NCBI GenBank assembly: GCA_900763035.1
Contig: CAAFIS010000106.1
Span: 1-9,595, forward strand
Length of the DNA stretch: 9,595 nucleotides
Reading direction: 5' to 3'
Origin: Clostridia bacterium
GTDB taxonomy: Bacteria > Bacillota > Clostridia > Oscillospirales > Acutalibacteraceae
This document shows, piece after piece, positions 1-5,532 of this stretch. The stretch's first letter is position 1, and every line of letters starts with the position of its first letter. The position numbers and the translations under genes are program-made. The notes beneath the pieces were generated by a model. That model saw only the letters and a list, made by a program, of their open reading frames with translations, did no database searches and was not told where the DNA came from.

Positions 1-156
1 ATATTTGTCGCGGCGTCGTGGGCAGATCAAACAAAAAGTAACCAGCCGTATGGCTGAAATTTCGGCACGGAAAAACGACTGTTCGGCGGATCGCTCGGAA
101 GAACGATCCGCCGAAATGCTGTTAGATCTGTACAAAAACCGGCGTTTCCGTGCGGT
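1..156. other. AT-richer intergenic edge, no convincing gene
   Basis: This stretch at the left edge is visibly less GC-rich than the rest of the window. It contains a small inverted repeat (cagcc at 43-47, ggctg at 52-56) and a long perfect one at 82-115. One frame is open from base 2 to a TGA at 158-160 (52 residues, basic, no recognisable motif), entering from outside the window and ending inside the -35 box of the next promoter. I cannot tell whether it is the tail of an upstream gene or chance, so I do not call it a CDS. Confidence 0.5.
82..115. repeat. 12-bp perfect inverted repeat (hairpin)
   Basis: ttcggcggatcg at 82-93 pairs perfectly with cgatccgccgaa at 104-115 around a 10-nt loop. 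On the + strand no T-run follows, so it is not a good rho-independent terminator for an upstream + strand gene. On the - strand a run of five T follows after about six bases, but no - strand gene lies in range. It could be a factor-dependent terminator or part of an intergenic repeat. Confidence 0.6.
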
Positions 157-185
157 TTGACATTGCCAAATCGGGCGGGTATAAT
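157..185 (+). promoter_or_regulatory. Consensus sigma-A promoter for the 3D-domain gene
   Basis: TTGACA at 157-162 and TATAAT at 180-185 are separated by exactly 17 bases, so both hexamers and the spacing match the housekeeping sigma-70/sigma-A consensus perfectly. Transcription should start near 191-193, giving a leader of about 260 nt before the ATG at 451. No operator palindrome overlaps the -10 box. Confidence 0.85.
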
Positions 186-191
186 GTGCGC

Positions 192-450
192 AAGGTGACA
201 AACTGATGTCATCCGGCAGCCGATCGGGCTATCCGATCGGGCCGATCAGATCGAACGAAGCGGCATGACCGGTCGGGGAAAAACGGCGAGCAGCCGGACC
301 GACCGGCAGCAGTGTGCGCGGCGGGACAGCGGCCGAAACGGTCGCCCGCTGCCGTGCCTCGCGGCCGCCGCCGATCTTTCCGTTTTCCGGACACGGGCCG
401 CCGCGGGCGGCGTGCGGGACGCGGAGAGCGGCAGAAAGGAACGATCCCTT
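192..450 (+). promoter_or_regulatory. Long GC-rich structured 5' leader
   Basis: The untranslated region between the promoter and the 3D-domain gene contains four simple stems. CCGATCGG at 220-227 pairs with 233-240. CCGGTCGG at 269-276 pairs with CCGACCGG at 299-306. GCGGCCG at 329-335 pairs with CGGTCGC at 339-345, with one G-U. GCCGCC at 397-402 pairs with GGCGGC at 406-411. I looked for the c-di-AMP (ydaO/yuaA) riboswitch core, which often precedes cell-wall hydrolase genes in Gram-positive bacteria, and did not find it. Some of these stems may arise by chance in such GC-rich sequence. The leader ends with a ribosome binding site, agaaagga at 433-440. Confidence 0.4.
206..268 (+). CDS. 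Possible 20-residue upstream ORF (leader peptide)
   Basis: An ATG at 206 lies 8 nt after an SD-like AAGGTG (192-197), just downstream of the predicted transcription start. It opens a 20-codon frame (starts MSSGSRSGYPIG) that stops at TGA 266-268. The stop overlaps another ATG at 265 as ATGA, and that ATG is in frame with the 3D-domain gene at 451. No run of repeated codons typical of an amino-acid attenuator is seen. The peptide matches nothing I know. It may be a real uORF or coincidence. Confidence 0.25.
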   Translation: MSSGSRSGYPIGPIRSNEAA

Positions 451-1482
451 ATGCAGAAACTCAAGCAGTTTTGGGCCGCGGCGCGGCGGGTGCTCGGCAG
501 CCGCCTGTTCGCGGCCGGCGCGCTGGTGATGGCGACGCTGGTGATGGCGACGACGGTGTCGGTGTATTCCCGCGCGGTGACGGTCACCGACGGCGAGCGC
601 AGCCACGTGGTGCTGACGCTGCACAGCGATCCGTACAAGGCGGTGGAAACGGCGGGCGTCGTGGTCAACGACTACGACATGCTGCGCGTCGATCCGGCTG
701 CGGGCAAGGTGCAGGTCGACCGGGCGATGACCGTGGAGGTCATGGCGGACGGTCTGTCGACGCTGCTGCACATGACCGAGGGCACGGTGGAGCAGGCGCT
801 GCGCCGGGCGGAGGTCACGGTGGGCAAGTACGACACGGTCAGCCAGACGCTGGACACGCCGATCGCGGATGGTATGGCGATCAAGGTCGACCGCGTCGCC
901 TACGAGGAGTATACCGTGACCGAGAGCATCGCTTTCGAAACGACGACGAAGTACACCTGCGTGCTGAAGCCCGGCCGCTCCTATGTCCGTCAGGCGGGCG
1001 TGAACGGCGTAAAGACCCTGACCTACCGCAAGACCATCGTCAACGGCGAGGTCGCGGAAACGGAATTGGTCAAGGAAACGGTGACCAAAAAGCCGACGCA
1101 GAAGATCGTGATCCGCGGCGCGGACTACGGTACGCCGCTGTCCGCCGCGCCGTTTTCCCTCAAGCTCGATGCGAAGAACCATCCGGTCAGCTACAAAAAG
1201 GTTTTTTCCGGCAAAAGTTGTACGGCGTATTCCATCGGCTCGCGCGGGGCATCCGGGATGCGCCTCGGTGTGGGCACGGTCGCGGTCGACCCCAGCGTGA
1301 TCCCCTATGGGACGAAGCTGTGGATCGCCTCGGCGGACGGCAAGGTCGTCTACGGTTATGCCGTGGCGGCGGATACCGGTGCGTTCGTCGGCGGGCGCAC
1401 GTTCATCGACGTGTATATGGGCTCGTACAAAGAGGCGTGCCTCTGGGGCCGCCGCGACATGAACATCTACGTCATCGGCTGA
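451..1482 (+). CDS. Membrane-anchored DUF348/G5/3D-domain cell-wall protein (YabE-like)
   Basis: A 343-residue protein of the YabE/Rpf-like group, which acts outside the membrane on peptidoglycan; 3D domains share the fold of MltA-type lytic transglycosylases. Residues 1-17 are basic, residues about 19-40 form a signal anchor, and two DUF348-like segments follow (about 43-78 and 94-132). A G5 domain (about 151-223) is a predicted amino-sugar/peptidoglycan-binding module. The C-terminal 3D domain (about 257-343) carries the three conserved aspartates at D280 (VDPSVIPYGT), D308 (ADTG) and D320 (FIDVY). I chose the ATG at 451 because agaaagga lies 10 nt upstream and a membrane anchor follows directly. 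An in-frame ATG at 265 would add 62 low-quality, Arg-rich residues and hide the anchor. The gene has its own promoter and terminator, so it is probably monocistronic. The family is clear; the exact cleavage activity is inferred. Confidence 0.9.
   Translation: MQKLKQFWAAARRVLGSRLFAAGALVMATLVMATTVSVYSRAVTVTDGERSHVVLTLHSDPYKAVETAGVVVNDYDMLRVDPAAGKVQVDRAMTVEVMADGLSTLLHMTEGTVEQALRRAEVTVGKYDTVSQTLDTPIADGMAIKVDRVAYEEYTVTESIAFETTTKYTCVLKPGRSYVRQAGVNGVKTLTYRKTIVNGEVAETELVKETVTKKPTQKIVIRGADYGTPLSAAPFSLKLDAKNHPVSYKKVFSGKSCTAYSIGSRGASGMRLGVGTVAVDPSVIPYGTKLWIASADGKVVYGYAVAADTGAFVGGRTFIDVYMGSYKEACLWGRRDMNIYVIG
523..552 (+). repeat. Exact 15-bp tandem duplication in the signal anchor
   Basis: ctggtgatggcgacg occurs at 523-537 and again immediately at 538-552. 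In the 3D-domain gene it encodes LVMAT twice in a row within the hydrophobic anchor, lengthening the span by five residues without breaking the frame. Confidence 0.9.
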
Positions 1483-1505
1483 CGGGCGATGTAAGAGGCA
1501 AGAGG

Positions 1506-1542
1506 ACAAAGCTGCCGCATTGCTCGCGGCAGCTTTGTTTTT
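1506..1542 (+). terminator. Rho-independent terminator after the 3D-domain gene
   Basis: acaaagctgccgc (1506-1518) pairs perfectly with gcggcagctttgt (1526-1538) around a 7-nt loop, followed by a T-run through 1542. It begins 24 nt after the stop codon and separates this gene from the rpsO unit. Confidence 0.95.
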
Positions 1543-1574
1543 GCACGGCCACGGGCAGATATGCGAAAAAGCAC

Positions 1575-1603
1575 TTGACGGATCGCGCCGGATGTGGTAT
1601 AGT
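1575..1603 (+). promoter_or_regulatory. Sigma-A promoter of rpsO
   Basis: TTGACG at 1575-1580 and TATAGT at 1598-1603 are 17 bases apart, each one mismatch from consensus. Transcription should start near 1609-1611, giving a leader of about 120 nt before rpsO. The promoter lies directly after the preceding terminator. Confidence 0.85.
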
Positions 1604-1610
1604 TAAATAT

Positions 1611-1729
1611 GCTTGTGCGGCAGACCGCACGGCGCGCCGGTCACCCGGACCGCGGAGCACGCCCCGAGGGGGAAACACCCGTTCCCGGCACTGGGTCATG
1701 CGGTAATAATCGAAAGAGGTGTATGTATC
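1611..1729 (+). promoter_or_regulatory. Structured rpsO leader, candidate S15 autoregulatory RNA
   Basis: The leader can form GTGCGG (1615-1620) with CCGCAC (1625-1630), cggtc (1638-1642) with gaccg (1648-1652), and CCCC (1662-1665) with GGGG (1669-1672). The segment ACACC at 1675-1679 is complementary to GGTGT at 1718-1722, which overlaps the ribosome binding site. Ribosomal protein S15 is known to repress its own mRNA through structured leaders in several bacteria, with different folds in different phyla. A similar role here is inferred from position and pairing; I do not recognise a described S15 leader class. Confidence 0.4.
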
Positions 1730-1996
1730 ATGATGCTTCCCGAGGAAAAGAACGCCATTATGCAGGAGTATGCGACGCACGAGGGCGATACCGGATCCCC
1801 CGAGGTCCAGATCGCCGTCCTGACCAAGCGCATCAACGATCTCAACGAGCACCTGAAGGCTCATCCCAAGGATCACCACAGCCGCCGCGGTATGCTCAAG
1901 ATGGTCGGCCGCCGCCGCAACCTGCAGAACTATCTGATGAACAAGGATATCGTCCGGTATCGTGCGCTCATCGAAAAGCTGGGTCTGCGTAAATAA
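1730..1996 (+). CDS. rpsO: 30S ribosomal protein S15
   Basis: An 88-residue primary 16S-rRNA-binding protein of the small-subunit platform (bS15/uS15 family, usually 88-89 residues). The family signature is clear: [16 protein letters not shown] at residues 17-32, [22 protein letters not shown] from residue 48, and the ending [13 protein letters not shown]. Two in-frame ATGs stand side by side at 1730 and 1733. The SD aaagaggtg (1713-1721) is 8 nt before the first and 11 before the second, so 1730 is preferred and also fits the family length. The gene has its own promoter and is followed by pnp on the same strand, the conserved rpsO-pnp order of many bacteria. Expression may be self-regulated through the leader. 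Confidence 0.97.
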   Translation: MMLPEEKNAIMQEYATHEGDTGSPEVQIAVLTKRINDLNEHLKAHPKDHHSRRGMLKMVGRRRNLQNYLMNKDIVRYRALIEKLGLRK

Positions 1997-2006
1997 TGTG
2001 CGCCAA

Positions 2007-2040
2007 GAGGCAGGCGGGGGCGAACGTCCCCTCCTGCCTC
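2007..2040 (+). terminator. Hairpin after rpsO without a T-run (partial terminator or processing site)
   Basis: GAGGCAGG (2007-2014) pairs with CCTGCCTC (2033-2040). After a single mismatch the stem continues GGGGG (2016-2020) with TCCCC (2027-2031), the last pair being G-U. It begins 10 nt after the rpsO stop. The bases that follow (gttccgcc) are not a T-tract, so full intrinsic termination is unlikely. A 3'-end-stabilising, attenuating or RNase-processed stem between rpsO and pnp is more plausible. Confidence 0.5.
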
Positions 2041-2094
2041 GTTCCGCCAAAATGCAGTCCCGCGACCCCCGTCCGTAAGCGCTGCCATCGGACA

Positions 2095-2150
2095 TTTTAG
2101 CAGTAAAACGAGCGCCGCTGTGCGGCGCGGCGCTGGTTTCATTGCTAAAA
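2095..2150 (+). promoter_or_regulatory. Long pnp leader stem-loop, candidate RNase III-type processing site
   Basis: Two 24-nt arms, 2095-2118 and 2127-2150, pair at 22 of 24 positions around an 8-nt loop. The outer part is TTTTAGCA with TGCTAAAA; then one G-U, one A-U, four pairs of aaac with gttt, and agcgccgc with gcggcgct, interrupted only by an A.C and a G.G mismatch. The structure ends 36 nt before the pnp SD. In E. coli, RNase III cleaves a long stem in the pnp leader and PNPase then represses its own mRNA. A comparable role here is an inference from position and shape. No T-run follows, so it is not a normal terminator. Confidence 0.55.
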
Positions 2151-2201
2151 ACCGAGGGCGGCGCAGGAGATAGATCAACATTCGAATTGGAGGCTTTACG
2201 T

Positions 2202-4397
2202 ATGTTTGAAAACTTCCGCACCTTCCGGACCGAGTTGGCCGGCCGCCCGCTCATCGTCGAAACAGGCAAAATGGCGCAGCTGGCCAACGGCTCCTGCCTT
2301 GTCCGCTACGGCGAAACGGCGATTCTCTGCACCGTCACCGCGTCGGCCAAGCCGCGCGACGGCGTGGATTTCTTCCCGCTGAGCGTCGACTATGAAGAAA
2401 AGATGTATTCTGTGGGCAAGATCCCCGGCTCGTTCCAGCGGCGCGAGAACCGCCCGAGCGAAAAGGCGATCCTGACCTCCCGCGTCATCGACCGCCCGAT
2501 CCGTCCGCTGTTCCCGAAGGATATGCGCAACGACGTGACCGTGGTGTGCACGGTGATGAGCGTCGACCCCGACTGCCAGCCGGAAACGACGGCCATGATC
2601 GGTGCGTCGATCGCGATCGCGATCTCCGACATCCCGTGGGACGGCCCGATCTCCGGCGTCGTGGTGGGCATGGTGGACGGCCAGTTCGTCATCAACCCCA
2701 CGGCCGAGCAGGAGAAGCGCTCCGAGATGCACGTGACGGTCGCGTCCACCGCCGACCTCGTCGCGATGATCGAGGCCGGCGCCAACGAGATCGATAACGA
2801 CACGATGTTCGAGGCGATCATGACCGGCCATCAGGCCAACCAGCAGATCGTGGAGTTCATCAACTCCATCGTGCGCGAGATCGGCAAGCCGAAGTTCGCC
2901 TTCGTGTCGAACGATCCGGATCCCGCGATGTTCGAGGCGATCAAGGGGTTCGCGATCGACATGGTGCGCGCGGCGCTCGATACCGACGACAAGCGCGTGC
3001 GCGACGAGCGGCTCAAGCCGGTGTACGAGCAGGTGCACGCCCGCTTTGACGAGGAATATGCCGATCAGATCGAGAAGATCGACGAGTGCCTGTACAAGCT
3101 GCAGAAGTTCGTCGTGCGGCGCTGGTTGCTCGACGACGGCAAGCGCGTCGACGGCCGCGGCATCAACGATATGCGTCCGCTGGATGCGCAGGTCGACCTT
3201 TTGCCCCGCGCCCACGGCAGCGGGATGTTCACCCGCGGCCAGACGCAGGTGCTGACCACGGTGACGCTGGGCAGCGGCAAGGACGCGCAGCCGCTCGACG
3301 GTCTGGATGACCAGACCGAGAAGCGCTATATCCACCACTACAACTTCCCGTCCTACTCCGTGGGCGAGACGAAGCCCTCGCGCGGCCCCGGCCGCCGCGA
3401 GATCGGCCACGGCGCGCTGGCCGAGCGCGCCCTGCTGCCGGTCATCCCCTCGGCGGAGGAGTTCCCGTACACCATGCGTTTGGTCAGCGAGGTGCTGTCC
3501 TCCAACGGCTCGACGTCGCAGGCATCCATCTGCGGCTCCACGCTGGCGCTGATGGCGGCGGGCGTGCCGATCAAGGCACCGGTCGCGGGCATCTCCTGCG
3601 GCCTGATCACCGAGGGCGACCGCTTCATGACCATGGTGGACATCCAGGGCCTGGAGGACTTCTTCGGCGACATGGACTTCAAGGTCGGCGGAACGAAAAA
3701 GGGCATCACCGCGATCCAAATGGACCTGAAGGTGCACGGCCTGACCCCGGCCATCATTCGCGAAGCGCTCGACAAGACCTACACCGCGCGCTGCTATATC
3801 CTTGATGAGGTCATGCTCAAGGCGATCCCGGCGGTGCGCCCGGAGCTGTCGAAGTATGCGCCGAAGATGCTGAGCACCAAGATCGACACCGACAAGATCG
3901 GCGGCGTGATCGGCAAGGGCGGCAAGGTCATCCAGCAGATCCAGAGCGAGTGCAACTGCTCGATCAACATCGAGGAGGACGGCACCGTTTCCATCCTTGC
4001 GACCGATATCGACGATGCCCGCCGCGCACTGCAGGTGATCGAAACGATCGCGAAGGATCCGGAGATCGGCGCGATCTACAAGGGCAAGGTCACCCGCCTG
4101 ATGGCGTTCGGTGCGTTCGTCGAGATCGCGCCCGGCAAGGAGGGCCTCGTCCATGTGTCGAAGCTCGACCTGCGCCGTGTGGACCGTGTAGAGGACGTCG
4201 TGGCCGTCGGCGATACGATCGCCGTCATGGTCACCGATATCGATGAGCAGGGCCGCATCAACCTGTCGCGCAAGGATGCCATCATCAAGATGGAAGGGCT
4301 GGACCCTGCCGACTATGCGTCTGCGCCGGCGCCGCGCCGTGAGGGCGGGTTCCGCCGCGAGGGCGGCCGCGGTCCGCGCCGCGACCACAACGCCTGA
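2202..4397 (+). CDS. pnp: Polyribonucleotide nucleotidyltransferase (PNPase)
   Basis: A 731-residue phosphorolytic 3'-5' exoribonuclease, which removes nucleotides from RNA ends using phosphate, releases nucleoside diphosphates, and acts as a trimeric ring in mRNA decay. Domains in order: first RNase PH core (about 14-145), helical domain (about 148-232 and beyond), second RNase PH core (about 320-545), KH (about 557-615, GKGG at 571-574) and S1 (about 623-695). Phosphate-binding SNGSTS is at 434-439. The catalytic motif DFFGDMDFK places D486, D492 and K494 at the same numbers as in the E. coli enzyme. The tail 708-731 is Arg/Gly-rich. Start 2202 follows ttggagg (2187-2193) by 8 nt; an upstream in-frame ATG at 2142 lies inside the leader stem and lacks an SD. 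The gene is probably transcribed from the rpsO promoter and may be controlled through the leader stem. Confidence 0.98.
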   Translation: MFENFRTFRTELAGRPLIVETGKMAQLANGSCLVRYGETAILCTVTASAKPRDGVDFFPLSVDYEEKMYSVGKIPGSFQRRENRPSEKAILTSRVIDRPIRPLFPKDMRNDVTVVCTVMSVDPDCQPETTAMIGASIAIAISDIPWDGPISGVVVGMVDGQFVINPTAEQEKRSEMHVTVASTADLVAMIEAGANEIDNDTMFEAIMTGHQANQQIVEFINSIVREIGKPKFAFVSNDPDPAMFEAIKGFAIDMVRAALDTDDKRVRDERLKPVYEQVHARFDEEYADQIEKIDECLYKLQKFVVRRWLLDDGKRVDGRGINDMRPLDAQVDLLPRAHGSGMFTRGQTQVLTTVTLGSGKDAQPLDGLDDQTEKRYIHHYNFPSYSVGETKPSRGPGRREIGHGALAERALLPVIPSAEEFPYTMRLVSEVLSSNGSTSQASICGSTLALMAAGVPIKAPVAGISCGLITEGDRFMTMVDIQGLEDFFGDMDFKVGGTKKGITAIQMDLKVHGLTPAIIREALDKTYTARCYILDEVMLKAIPAVRPELSKYAPKMLSTKIDTDKIGGVIGKGGKVIQQIQSECNCSINIEEDGTVSILATDIDDARRALQVIETIAKDPEIGAIYKGKVTRLMAFGAFVEIAPGKEGLVHVSKLDLRRVDRVEDVVAVGDTIAVMVTDIDEQGRINLSRKDAIIKMEGLDPADYASAPAPRREGGFRREGGRGPRRDHNA

Positions 4398-4415
4398 TCC
4401 CAGACGAGACCGTGC

Positions 4416-4452
4416 GTCGCCCGGCTGCTTCCGCAGCCGGGCGACCTGTTTT
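4416..4452 (+). terminator. Rho-independent terminator after pnp
   Basis: gtcgcccggctgc (4416-4428) pairs perfectly over 13 bp with gcagccgggcgac (4433-4445) around the tetraloop ttcc, followed by ctgtttt. It starts 19 nt after the pnp stop and ends the rpsO-pnp unit. Confidence 0.93.
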
Positions 4453-4475
4453 GCCGTCGGTGGGCGGATCGGGGC

Positions 4476-4504
4476 TTGCGTCCGACGCAAAAATGTGGTA
4501 CACT
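4476..4504 (+). promoter_or_regulatory. Probable promoter of the DnaD-like gene unit
   Basis: TTGCGT (4476-4481) and TACACT (4499-4504) are spaced by 17 bases, with 3 of 6 and 4 of 6 consensus matches. The position directly after the pnp terminator and about 60 nt before the next gene supports it. It is weaker than the two other promoters in the window. Transcription would start near 4510. Confidence 0.55.
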
Positions 4505-4536
4505 ACGGCATGAAGGGCGACGGCCCGCGGGGGGCA

Positions 4537-4559
4537 TCCTCCGGAGAACGGAAGGAGGA
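4537..4559 (+). promoter_or_regulatory. Strong RBS with a self-complementary upstream segment
   Basis: The SD AAGGAGG (4552-4558) lies 8 nt before the ATG at 4567 and decides that start. TCCTCC at 4537-4542 is an exact complement of GGAGGA at 4554-4559 and could hide the SD in a 6-bp hairpin with an 11-nt loop. Whether this matters in the cell is unknown. Confidence 0.4.
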
Positions 4560-4566
4560 ACGATCC

Positions 4567-5511
4567 ATGGCGGACACGCCCATTCAGCTTTTCTGGCAGC
4601 CGGAGGCGATGACCGAGCCGATGGTGCTGCCCGCGCGCGTCGCGGACGAGTTTTTATCGGCGGACGTCGACAGTCTGCGCGTGCTGCTGTGGGCATCGCG
4701 GCATCATTTGGCGTTCGATCCCGCGGCATGCGCCACGGCGCTGGGCCTGCCGCCGGCGGTATGCACGGCGTGCATCCAAACGTGGATCGACCGCGGCGTG
4801 CTGCGCCCGCCGGTGCAAAAGCAGCCGGCGGCTCACGCCCGGCCGGTCGGGCGGCCGATGCCGGTCAAGCCGCTGGTCGGCGAGGTGCTTGCCTACCAGC
4901 AGGCGCACCCGGATTTTTCGTCGTTCGTCGGCGAGGTGTCGGCGCGGCTGGGCAAGCCGGTCGGCCCTGCGGACACCGCCACGCTGCTGTATCTGCTGGA
5001 CACCGTCGGTCTGCCGCCGGAGGTCATTTTGACCGAGGTGATGTACGCCGTATCGCAGGGGCGCGGGAATATGCGCTATATCGAAAAGATCGCGCTGGAC
5101 TGGGCGGACAAGGAGCTGACCACGCTTGCCGCGGTAGACGAGCACATCCGGTATCTCGAGCGCTGCCGCAAGGCAGCGGTGCGGGTGCAGACGGTGCTGT
5201 CGCTTGGTCGCCCGCTGACGGCGGCGCAGGCGCAGCAGGCGGAGCTGTGGATGGATGGCTGGCAGGTGCGCGAGGATATGCTGCGCCGCGCTGCGCAGAT
5301 GACCGTGGACAAAAAGGGAGAGCTCAACCTGTCCTATCTGGGCGGGATCCTTGCCCGCTGGCATGACGAGGGCATCGACACGCCCGAAAAGATCCCGGAA
5401 AAACCGGTGAAAAAACGCGGCGCGGCCGCGACCGATCCGGAGCAGAGCAGCTTGGATCTCGGCGCGCTGGACGAGCAGATGCAGCGCTATACGCCGGTCA
5501 TCCGCAAATAA
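4567..5511 (+). CDS. DnaD-domain primosomal protein
   Basis: A 314-residue DnaD/DnaB-like protein. In Firmicutes such proteins remodel DNA at origins or restart sites and help load the replicative helicase. Residues about 21-80 look like an N-terminal winged-helix domain (LPARVADEFLSADVDSLRVL, then short helices). Two DnaD-type helical domains follow: about 103-185, ending in Y171-x7-W179 (YIEKIALDW), and about 215-272, ending in Y257-x7-W265 (YLGGILARW). This repeated YxxxIxxxW-type motif is the family hallmark. A charged linker and a short conserved-looking tail (SLDLGALDEQMQRY) close the protein. The start at 4567 is set by AAGGAGG. An in-frame ATG at 4510 coincides with the predicted transcription start and has no SD. 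The helicase loader starts 21 nt after the stop, supporting a joint role in primosome assembly. It is not clear whether this is the functional equivalent of B. subtilis DnaD or DnaB. Confidence 0.88.
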   Translation: MADTPIQLFWQPEAMTEPMVLPARVADEFLSADVDSLRVLLWASRHHLAFDPAACATALGLPPAVCTACIQTWIDRGVLRPPVQKQPAAHARPVGRPMPVKPLVGEVLAYQQAHPDFSSFVGEVSARLGKPVGPADTATLLYLLDTVGLPPEVILTEVMYAVSQGRGNMRYIEKIALDWADKELTTLAAVDEHIRYLERCRKAAVRVQTVLSLGRPLTAAQAQQAELWMDGWQVREDMLRRAAQMTVDKKGELNLSYLGGILARWHDEGIDTPEKIPEKPVKKRGAAATDPEQSSLDLGALDEQMQRYTPVIRK

Positions 5512-5532
5512 ACACGCAAAGGAGAGAGGAAG

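Noticed and set aside
43..56. Minus-strand terminator (cagcc/ggctg stem followed by a T-rich stretch on the minus strand)
   Set aside because: The stem has only 5 bp and there is no minus-strand gene to its right that it could end.
265..450. N-terminal extension of the 3D-domain protein from the ATG at 265 (62 extra residues)
   Set aside because: No SD at a usual distance, Arg-rich non-conserved-looking composition, and it would bury the clear signal anchor that starts right after the ATG at 451, which has agaaagga upstream.
192..450. c-di-AMP (ydaO/yuaA) riboswitch in the leader of the cell-wall gene
   Set aside because: The conserved core segments of that class could not be found on reading the leader; only generic GC-rich stems are present.
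2142..2201. Upstream start for pnp at 2142
   Set aside because: The ATG lies within the 3' arm of the leader stem and has no SD, while the start at 2202 has ttggagg at 8 nt and matches the family N-terminus.
2196..4490. Long minus-strand open frame opposite pnp (and similar long ones at 229-1509, 4654-6513, 6556-8043, 8461-9399)
   Set aside because: These are antisense shadows caused by GC-rich codon usage: His/Arg/Asp-rich translations without domains or SD sites, opposite clearly recognised genes.
4510..4566. In-frame ATG at 4510 for the DnaD-like protein
   Set aside because: It sits at the predicted transcription start with no room for an SD; AAGGAGG serves the ATG at 4567.
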